A stretch of DNA of 11,537 nucleotides from EX4484-2 sp964592095 (GTDB lineage: Archaea; Altiarchaeota; Altiarchaeia; IMC4; QMZM01), in the NCBI GenBank assembly GCA_964592095.1, contig CAZQER010000037.1:1-11537 (forward strand), read 5' to 3'. The notes beneath the pieces are model-generated. The model was not told the DNA's origin and made no database searches. It worked only from the letters and a program-made list of their open reading frames with translations. The translations under genes and the position numbers were made by a program. Positions 6,787-11,537 of the stretch are shown in pieces; position 1 is the stretch's first letter; every line of letters starts with the position of its first letter.

Positions 6787-6861
6787 TGTTGTAATTTTTG
6801 TATTAATATAAGTATTTAAAGAATAATTAAGAATAAGAATAAAGAATAAAGGGGTGAGAGA
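6787..6861 (+). promoter_or_regulatory. Intergenic region with T-rich end, TATA-like box, AGAATAA repeats and SD
   Basis: After the rrp42 stop a short T run (TAATTTTTG, 6792-6800) could act as an archaeal terminator. TATTTAAA (6813-6820) resembles a TATA box and would place a transcript start near 6840-6845. Four copies of AGAATAA follow (6820, 6830, 6836, 6843 as first bases). GGTGA (6853-6857) precedes the ATG at 6862 with good spacing. Together this suggests that the next gene can be transcribed separately from the exosome operon. Confidence 0.4.
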
Positions 6862-7290
6862 ATGCCAGTAATAAATGTTAGAATAACAAATATTAACGGA
6901 AATAGAAATGAAAAAGCAAAGATAAAAGATAATATAGAAATAAAGTCAAATTTTAGGATAGTATCTACTAAAATGGAGAAGGATAATAGTGGGGAGAATC
7001 TTTTAAGGGTAAATTTTTCGTTTGATGTACAATACAATCCAAGTGTGGGTGATATCGAACTAAAGGGCTATCTATTGTACAAATCCCCAGATTTAAACAA
7101 GTTAGTAAAGGAAAGCGATGATAAAATCACACTTGAGCCCGATATTATCAAGGAGATTTCTACAGTAATACTAAGAGAATCATTGCTTGAATCCTCTATG
7201 ATTGCAAGAAAGTTGAGATTACCTGTGCCTATTAGATTACCTGAGATTACTGCAAAGTTTCAGGCTACAGAATTTGCTAAAGCATCCTAA
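6862..7290 (+). CDS. Uncharacterised protein, possible SecB-like fold
   Basis: I do not recognise this 142-residue protein with certainty. It has no signal peptide or membrane helix and looks like an alpha/beta protein: alternating polar and hydrophobic strands over residues 1-75, with FSFDVQYNP near 52-60 and GYLLYKSP near 69-76, then a helix (about 95-122) and a proline-rich end, LRLPVPIRLPEI (123-134). The order of antiparallel strands with an F-x-F-D-V-x-Y pattern, then a long helix and a C-terminal proline-containing strand, recalls the SecB chaperone, but this is a visual impression and not a proven homology. A clear Shine-Dalgarno fixes the start. A zinc-finger gene begins 8 bp downstream, so the two are probably cotranscribed. 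Its place after rrp42, where rpl37ae is often found, suggests but does not prove a link to RNA or protein quality control. Confidence 0.75.
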   Translation: MPVINVRITNINGNRNEKAKIKDNIEIKSNFRIVSTKMEKDNSGENLLRVNFSFDVQYNPSVGDIELKGYLLYKSPDLNKLVKESDDKITLEPDIIKEISTVILRESLLESSMIARKLRLPVPIRLPEITAKFQATEFAKAS

Positions 7291-7298
7291 CGGTAATA

Positions 7299-7454
7299 AT
7301 GAATACTGGATTATGCGATATATGCAAAAAAGTAGCAATTCTTTATACCTGTCCATTATGCGGAAGAAGGGTATGCAGCGAGCATTTTGATATAAGGAGA
7401 GGTGTCTGTGTGGAGTGTATCAGAGGTAGATATTTGAAATATTTAGATAGGTAA
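7299..7454 (+). CDS. Small HIT-type zinc finger protein (51 aa)
   Basis: A short gene that is easily missed. It encodes 51 residues with eight spaced zinc ligands: C6-x2-C9, C18-x2-C21, C26-x2-H29 and C37-x2-C40. This matches an interleaved two-zinc HIT-type (or B-box-like) finger. In eukaryotes HIT fingers mediate protein contacts in chromatin-remodelling and snoRNP-assembly factors; archaeal stand-alone versions are of unknown function. The C-terminal tail is basic and aromatic (IRGRYLKYLDR), which may contact nucleic acid or a partner. It lies 8 bp after the preceding gene with no strong Shine-Dalgarno, so translation may depend on that gene. Its stop is 3 bp from the stop of the convergent aIF5A gene. 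The reading frame and ligand pattern are clear; the function is open. Confidence 0.82.
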   Translation: MNTGLCDICKKVAILYTCPLCGRRVCSEHFDIRRGVCVECIRGRYLKYLDR

Positions 7455-7457
7455 AAA

Positions 7458-7844
7458 TCAGAGTTGAATTATCTTCCTCTTACCAAGCGCTTCCATATAC
7501 ATTACTTCCTGTCCCTGTGAGAGTTTGTCTTTAAAGTCATCAGGGATTTCCAATTCAAATGTTTCATAGGAACTCATATCCATCATCTGGGCAGTATTGC
7601 CTATCACATTCAAAACCTGAGCAGTTTCCTTCTTTATTATCGGTATCTCCACCTTCTGATTTATAGGCCCCATAAGATTTCTCTTCTGATTATCAAAAAT
7701 TCCTATTGCCTCTATTCTAGCCTTCATTGCTCCATGCTTCCCTGGTTTGGATTTGGTTATCTTTGTTATCCTACACGCCTCCCCATCTATTATCACATAC
7801 TTACCTTCCTTCAAATCCTTTATCTCTCCAATCTGTTTACTCAT
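7458..7844 (-). CDS. eif5A: Translation factor aIF5A (hypusine-containing)
   Basis: A 128-residue orthologue of eIF5A/EF-P, which binds the ribosomal E site and helps peptide-bond formation at difficult sequences. The N-terminal SH3-like domain carries the hypusine loop SKPGKHGAMK, in which Lys36 is the expected modification site. The C-terminal OB domain (about 70-128) includes TFELEIPDDFKDKLSQGQEV. Length and sequence are typical for archaea. Modification would need deoxyhypusine synthase, not encoded here. The start at 7844 gives the standard N-terminus MSKQIGEIKDLKEGKYVIIDGE; no Shine-Dalgarno is seen in the AT-rich leader. It is transcribed alone on the minus strand, head-on with the zinc-finger gene. 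Confidence 0.97.
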   Translation of the reverse strand: MSKQIGEIKDLKEGKYVIIDGEACRITKITKSKPGKHGAMKARIEAIGIFDNQKRNLMGPINQKVEIPIIKKETAQVLNVIGNTAQMMDMSSYETFELEIPDDFKDKLSQGQEVMYMEALGKRKIIQL

Positions 7845-7964
7845 TTTAATCAGAATAATAAATAATTATCAATTTATCAATATTTAATAATAATTGGTAA
7901 TATATAAGTATAGTATGGATATTATTAGATATGTGCAAATTAAATATCAAATATAATGTCCGCA
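7845..7964 (-). promoter_or_regulatory. AT-rich upstream region of aIF5A
   Basis: The 120 bp between the cysteine-module gene and aIF5A are extremely AT-rich. On the minus strand CTTATATA (7908-7901) is the best TATA-like candidate, about 57 bp before the ATG. TTGATAA occurs twice closer to the gene (7880-7874 and 7872-7866), where a leaderless promoter would need its TATA box. Which element is used cannot be decided by eye. Confidence 0.3.
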
Positions 7965-9026
7965 TTATTGTTTTTTCTCCAGTTTTCTCATCCTTTTCTC
8001 CAGATCTCTAATTCTTGCCTCTATCTCTATTAATCTCTTCTGCTGGTCCCTTACAATCTCTCTAAAACTCTCTTCATCAAGTTTTCTCTTGTGAAATTTA
8101 ATCTGAGCCAATCTTATCATCTCTTCAATACTTCTTTTTTCATCATTTAACCTTTTCAATTCCAGTTCATAATCTGTTGTTATAGATATTCTGTTTATCC
8201 TTTCCTTCCTTATGAATCTATAGATCATCAAGGTTAGAAGAATGAGGAATATGATGATAATTGTAAATCCAAATGTTATGAGAAGTGAGATTTTTGAATC
8301 ACTTACTTCTTTTTTGCAATCTTGGGGGCAATTATTTGAATTCTCCCCTTTGTCCGATTCACATATCCCATTACCACAAATCCAATTTCTACCATCTGGA
8401 CATTTCGTTTTTCTGAAATTACATTTTCCCTTACAGCAGACGCCGAATAGATTAAACTCATCTACAAGATATTTGGGTATCTGACATTTATCTCCGTCTT
8501 GGATACCAATACATGAAAGTATTTCTATGCTTTTTGATATATCATTTATTCCCATCCTGCTAAGTATGGCATAATGATCCCTGTATTTATATACCTTATC
8601 ACAATCATCAATACCAAAAAAACATTTTCCATCACAGCATTTGCCTTTCAATTTACTCAATCTATCATTTATTCCTTTATCTCTAATAGAACAATCATCA
8701 TTTTCACCCTTACCAATACAGAGCAATCTTTTTAGAATATCAATCAATGATTCCCTATTCGATGGTTCATTTTCATCACAATTACTAATGTTTATCCTAC
8801 AGACTCCACCACAACATATACCATGAATCCTGTTTTTTAGTACCTCAGGAATCCTGCATTCCCCCCCATCATTTATTCCATCGCAGAGGCTTTTTAAAAT
8901 ATTTCTCTCTATGATTTTGTCATAATATCTGTAATCAATACCGGGTGTATCAGCACGTATATTATATACATTAATGAGAAAAACCATTAGGATTCCTATA
9001 ACAATTGAAGAAATTGATTTTTTCAT
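7965..9026 (-). CDS. Secreted membrane-anchored protein with three six-cysteine modules and a coiled-coil tail
   Basis: I do not recognise a named family for this 353-residue protein, but its layout is clear. Residues 1-25 form a signal peptide or N-terminal anchor (basic MKK, hydrophobic core). Three modules follow with the same spacing, C-x8-C-x(13-17)-C-C-x3-C-x6-C: C48-C83, C103-C142 and C172-C209. A fourth, different element, CGNGICESDKGENSNNCPQDC (C217, C222, C233, C237), ends the outer part. A transmembrane helix (about 246-269) is followed by basic residues (RFIRKERINR) and a cytoplasmic coiled coil (about 286-353) rich in Glu, Arg and Lys. The even cysteine number per module points to disulfides in an extracellular domain. 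Function could be adhesion, cell-surface structure or sensing; this is inference. The start at 9026 gives the signal peptide. Confidence 0.85.
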   Translation of the reverse strand: MKKSISSIVIGILMVFLINVYNIRADTPGIDYRYYDKIIERNILKSLCDGINDGGECRIPEVLKNRIHGICCGGVCRINISNCDENEPSNRESLIDILKRLLCIGKGENDDCSIRDKGINDRLSKLKGKCCDGKCFFGIDDCDKVYKYRDHYAILSRMGINDISKSIEILSCIGIQDGDKCQIPKYLVDEFNLFGVCCKGKCNFRKTKCPDGRNWICGNGICESDKGENSNNCPQDCKKEVSDSKISLLITFGFTIIIIFLILLTLMIYRFIRKERINRISITTDYELELKRLNDEKRSIEEMIRLAQIKFHKRKLDEESFREIVRDQQKRLIEIEARIRDLEKRMRKLEKKQ

Positions 9027-9088
9027 GTCTCTAAATTATTTATCCTTCAGATATTTAATCTTTATTCTCCTTTTCCATATCATTTATC
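9027..9088. promoter_or_regulatory. Divergent promoter region with a shared TATA-like element
   Basis: This 62-bp gap separates two divergent starts (9026 minus, 9089 plus). ATATTTAAT at 9051-9059 reads as a TATA-like box on either strand and lies about 25-33 bp from the minus-strand ATG and about 30-38 bp from the plus-strand ATG. Neither gene has a good Shine-Dalgarno, which fits short or absent leaders. Confidence 0.4.
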
Positions 9089-9745
9089 ATGCCACCTGAA
9101 ATGAATAAATTAATGAAAAAGGGTGCAAAGAAGTTATTCAGCCTTACAAGAACAAAGATTAGATTGGCCAAAGAAAATAATACAATCAATACAAAACCAC
9201 AGCCGTTACCATTAATAAAACTCCTGGTCAATATTGAAATCAATAATGTAGATAAATGTTATGAATATATGAACAAATTAAAGAACAACACAGATTTTGA
9301 TAATCCAAAAAGTGTTGCATTTTCAATTCTCCAATTGATGGATATAATAGAGGGGGTGAAATACAAATACGAGCCAATAGAGTTTTCTTCAAACATTGAT
9401 AATGATAAATTCCGAATCCTGGAGGAAATGGCAAAAAAGAATCATGGGGAGATGGATATACTAATAATGACAAAAGGAGATATTGACATCAATAGAAATA
9501 GATTATGCATATATATTGGATTAAATCCCCCCGAAAATGTAATTTTTCTCAGTGCGGTGCCAACATCACTCGCAGTTCTTCTTAATTATATATTCAATTC
9601 AGACTATTTCTCAGATAATTTAAAACTAAAAAGAGTCAATTCTATTCTAGGACAAAAAACATTGATTAATAATGCAATTCATCTTTCCTTAGGAATCTTT
9701 GGAGCGAAACTCAATGATGAAGGGAATATATTGCCTGTTAATTAG
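9089..9745 (+). CDS. Uncharacterised protein (218 aa)
   Basis: I do not recognise this protein. The first 32 residues are strongly basic (MNKLMKKGAKKLFSLTRTK...RLAK), followed by a proline stretch (KPQPLPLIKL, about 36-45). The rest looks like a mixed alpha/beta soluble domain, with a hydrophobic run ENVIFLSAVPTSLAVLLNYIF (about 150-170) that is too broken by polar residues and Pro to be an obvious membrane helix. Cysteines are rare. There is no signal peptide. The start at 9089 is the first ATG of the frame and sits about 30 bp after a TATA-like box; no Shine-Dalgarno is seen. The 3' end overlaps the next gene by 32 bp, which suggests cotranscription and coupled translation with a DUF123 GIY-YIG protein. 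A nucleic-acid link is possible from the basic N-terminus and this neighbour, but not shown. Confidence 0.7.
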   Translation: MPPEMNKLMKKGAKKLFSLTRTKIRLAKENNTINTKPQPLPLIKLLVNIEINNVDKCYEYMNKLKNNTDFDNPKSVAFSILQLMDIIEGVKYKYEPIEFSSNIDNDKFRILEEMAKKNHGEMDILIMTKGDIDINRNRLCIYIGLNPPENVIFLSAVPTSLAVLLNYIFNSDYFSDNLKLKRVNSILGQKTLINNAIHLSLGIFGAKLNDEGNILPVN

Positions 9746-10136
9746 ATTAGAAAATAACTGCAAAATTAATGTTGGAAAAATTGGTATTATTGAATTTAAA
9801 AGTGGTTTTTATATATATGTGGGTTCTGCGCTCAATTCATTAGATGCAAGACTCAAAAGACATACTAGAAAGGAAAAAAGGATATTCTGGCATATAGATT
9901 ATCTTTTGAAAAATGCAAAAATAATTGATATAATATATGCAAAAACTACTGAAAGAATTGAATGTAAAATTGCTGAACTTTTATTCAATAACCTAAAACC
10001 AATTCCGAATTTTGGGTCAAGTGATTGTAAATGCAAATCACATCTCTTCTATTCCGATGATTTGGAAAAAATAATAAATACTGCAATCAACGCATTTAGA
10101 AAACTCAAATTAAGGCAGTATAGATTTCATATTTAA
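9714..10136 (+). CDS. DUF123 GIY-YIG domain protein
   Basis: A 140-residue stand-alone member of the DUF123 family, a GIY-YIG nuclease-like group found in archaea and, in some genomes, fused to endonuclease III. Visible marks are MKGIYCLLIRL (2-12), GFYIYVGSA (31-39), Arg46 and His50, WHIDYLL (59-65), Glu83-Cys84, and the family-specific end FGSSDCKCKSHLFY (100-113) with two closely placed cysteines and a histidine that may bind metal. Nuclease activity is expected from the fold but has not been firmly assigned to this family, as far as I know. The ATG at 9714 (or 9717) is chosen because GGAG (9701-9704) lies 9 nt upstream; a TTG at 9699 is possible but weaker. The gene starts inside the preceding one. 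A C-terminal basic tail (RKLKLRQYRF) could bind nucleic acid. Confidence 0.88.
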   Translation: MMKGIYCLLIRLENNCKINVGKIGIIEFKSGFYIYVGSALNSLDARLKRHTRKEKRIFWHIDYLLKNAKIIDIIYAKTTERIECKIAELLFNNLKPIPNFGSSDCKCKSHLFYSDDLEKIINTAINAFRKLKLRQYRFHI

Positions 10137-10164
10137 AGTTTTATTATTCATTATTTATTCACAA
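10126..10164 (+). promoter_or_regulatory. Putative TATA box and short leader for asd
   Basis: CATATTTAAAG (10128-10138) resembles an archaeal TATA box with its flank, overlaps the stop codon of the GIY-YIG gene, and lies about 27-37 bp before the asd ATG. No Shine-Dalgarno precedes that ATG, so a very short or missing leader is likely. The AT-rich stretch between them holds nothing else that I recognise. Confidence 0.4.
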
Positions 10165-11220
10165 ATGAAACTCAGAGTAGGTATTATAGGTGCTACTGGA
10201 ATAGTAGGTCAGAGGTTTATTGAATTACTGGAAAATCATCCCTATTTTGAAATCTCTGCATTAATGGCCTCTGAAAGGAGCAGTGGAAAGAAATACAAAG
10301 AGGCAGCATCATGGTATTTAAGTAGTAAAATCCCTGATGAAATTGCAGATATGGTGGTTTTACCTGTTGATGTTAGAGAGGCTGAAAGAAACAACGTTGA
10401 TATAATCTTCTCTGCAATACCTTCATCGGTAGCAAGGGAAATAGAAGGTTCATTTGCAAAGGATTTTCCTGTGTTTTCCAACACATCAACATTTAGAATG
10501 GATGATGATGTTCCATTAATAATTCCAGAGATAAATCCAGAACACTTTAAACTTATTGATATTCAAAGAGAGAGGAGAAATTGGAACGGCTTTATCGTTA
10601 CAAATCCCAACTGTTCTGTGATAGGTCTTGTAATACCCTTAAAGCCGATCTATGATACCATTGGAATCTTATCTGTTAATGTTGCAACAATGCAGGCCCT
10701 ATCGGGGGCAGGCTATTCTGGAGTACCATCAATGGCTATTTTGGACAATATGATTCCATTTATCAAAGGGGAGGAGAAAAAGGTGGAAAATGAACCATTA
10801 AAGATATTAGGTAAATTAAATAATGGAAAAATAGAATATGCAGAGTTTCCAATTTTTGCATCTTGTAATAGAATAATGCTTAGAGATGGTCATACAGAGG
10901 TGGTTTTTGTAAAAACTGAAGAGGATTTCAATGAGGGGGAGATAAAAAAAATTCTTTCAGAGTTTAGAGGTGAACCACAAAGAATGAAACTTCCGACAGC
11001 TCCTCAAAAACCAATAATAGTATTTGAAGATGAAGACAGACCTCAACCAATATTTGATAGAATGCTTGGAAAAGGTATGACAGTCTCTGTAGGAAGAATA
11101 AGAAAAAGGAATGAAAGATTATTAAGATTTACCTGCCTGAGTCATAATACCATCAGGGGTGCAGCGGGTGCGAGCATACTAAATGCAGAACTTGCAGTTA
11201 AAAAAGGCTTAATAAATTGA
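10165..11220 (+). CDS. asd: Aspartate-semialdehyde dehydrogenase (archaeal/fungal type)
   Basis: A 351-residue enzyme that reduces beta-aspartyl phosphate to aspartate semialdehyde with NADPH, the branch point to lysine, threonine, methionine and isoleucine. The N-terminal Rossmann loop is GATGIVGQRF (9-18). The catalytic cysteine is Cys150 in TNPNCSVIG and the catalytic histidine is His243 in RDGHTEVV. QALSGAGYSG (177-186) and the C-terminal NTIRGAAGASILNAEL are also family-typical. Length and motif spacing match the shorter, archaeal/fungal-type enzymes rather than typical bacterial ones. A malonyl-CoA or succinyl-CoA reductase, known to arise from this family in some Crenarchaeota, cannot be fully excluded. 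The start at 10165 gives the standard MKLRVGIIGATG terminus. No other gene of the pathway is adjacent; it is probably transcribed alone. Confidence 0.95.
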   Translation: MKLRVGIIGATGIVGQRFIELLENHPYFEISALMASERSSGKKYKEAASWYLSSKIPDEIADMVVLPVDVREAERNNVDIIFSAIPSSVAREIEGSFAKDFPVFSNTSTFRMDDDVPLIIPEINPEHFKLIDIQRERRNWNGFIVTNPNCSVIGLVIPLKPIYDTIGILSVNVATMQALSGAGYSGVPSMAILDNMIPFIKGEEKKVENEPLKILGKLNNGKIEYAEFPIFASCNRIMLRDGHTEVVFVKTEEDFNEGEIKKILSEFRGEPQRMKLPTAPQKPIIVFEDEDRPQPIFDRMLGKGMTVSVGRIRKRNERLLRFTCLSHNTIRGAAGASILNAELAVKKGLIN

Positions 11221-11242
11221 ATATAAATTATAAATTAAATAA

Positions 11243-11537
11243 TTAATAATATAATCTCTTTGATATTTCTGTTGCATTCCTTGCGTCATCTGGTAGTTCT
11301 ATATTCATCGGCTTGTTAAAGTCATGTAGATTCATCGTTATCTCTATAGTAACAGATGTACCCATATTTTCAAGACTCATATTAATGTACGCCTTTCTTA
11401 CTGTAAAATCCTTTTTTGATATCCACTCCTTCAGTTCTACATTCTTTATTGCCTTTAAGAACTCTTCCTTACCCTCACCCATGCCACTCACATCACCCAT
11501 ACTCTGACCTATCATATCAATTACTCCCTTAGGTGTT
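11243..11537 (-). CDS. C-terminal part of an uncharacterised protein, runs off the right edge
   Basis: An open frame on the minus strand continues without a stop to the end of the window, so only the last 97 residues are seen and the true start lies outside; the ATG at 11515 is probably internal. The visible part begins with a Gly/Met-rich stretch (MIGQSMGDVSGMGEG), followed by a probable beta-rich domain with LENMGTSVTIEITMNLHDFNKP and an end of PDDARNATEISKRLYY. An end of this kind, a strand of type x-F-N-x-P followed by a Pro-Asp-Asp-Ala element, recalls LolA/LppX-like lipoproteins of archaeal cell surfaces, but this is weak. It converges with asd across a 22-bp AT-rich gap. Confidence 0.65.
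   Translation of the reverse strand, partial: TPKGVIDMIGQSMGDVSGMGEGKEEFLKAIKNVELKEWISKKDFTVRKAYINMSLENMGTSVTIEITMNLHDFNKPMNIELPDDARNATEISKRLYY

Noticed and set aside
8242..8826. Plus-strand frames inside the cysteine-module gene
   Set aside because: The minus-strand protein has a signal peptide, regular cysteine modules and a membrane helix; the opposite frames are Ser/Phe/Leu-rich shadows.
1..11537. CRISPR array, insertion sequence, integrase or toxin-antitoxin pair
   Set aside because: No regularly spaced repeats of adequate length, no transposase or integrase motifs, and no small paired genes of that kind were seen on either strand.

Overview
The window reads as chromosomal DNA from a low-GC archaeon (roughly one third G+C by eye). 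The archaeal assignment rests on the gene content: a proteasome alpha subunit, SBDS, the exosome proteins Rrp4, Rrp41 and Rrp42, aIF5A with its hypusine site, a stand-alone DUF123 GIY-YIG protein and an archaeal-type aspartate-semialdehyde dehydrogenase. Several starts have no Shine-Dalgarno sequence but have an AT-rich TATA-like element about 25-33 bp upstream. The phylum cannot be fixed from this stretch. The cysteine-rich surface protein ends in a C-x4-C...N-C-P-x2-C element of a kind I associate with DPANN, Altiarchaeota and some methanogens, while the complete asd gene suggests some amino-acid biosynthesis.

Layout. Positions 1-110 are clearly richer in GC than the rest and look like part of a structured RNA. 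They start with what resembles the 3' end of a tRNA, but this is not a secure call. A PIG-L/LmbE-type deacetylase gene follows (123-752, +), meeting head-on a dCMP/cytidine deaminase-family gene (1248-766, -). Upstream of the deaminase on the minus strand is a large GT-C (GT39/PMT-like) membrane glycosyltransferase (3090-1441, -), separated from it by the largest gene-free gap in the window (192 bp, 1249-1440).

Divergent from the glycosyltransferase runs the proteasome-exosome superoperon: psmA, SBDS, rrp4, rrp41, rrp42 (3151-6786, +). It joins protein degradation, ribosome maturation and 3'-5' RNA decay. rpl37ae, which often follows rrp42 in archaea, is not there. Instead, after a 75-bp gap with its own probable promoter, come an unassigned 142-residue protein with a faint SecB-like pattern and a 51-residue double zinc-knuckle (HIT-type) protein. 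These converge with aIF5A (7844-7458, -), leaving only 3 bp between the two stop codons.

The right third holds a secreted, membrane-anchored protein with three copies of a six-cysteine module (9026-7965, -). Divergent from it are an unrecognised 218-residue protein and an overlapping DUF123 GIY-YIG gene, then asd (10165-11220, +). The C-terminal part of another minus-strand protein runs off the right edge. There is no sign of a CRISPR array, insertion sequence, prophage or integrase. The region is mostly conserved housekeeping; the less familiar parts are the RNA-like start, the genes after rrp42, the cysteine-module protein and the 9089-9745 gene.
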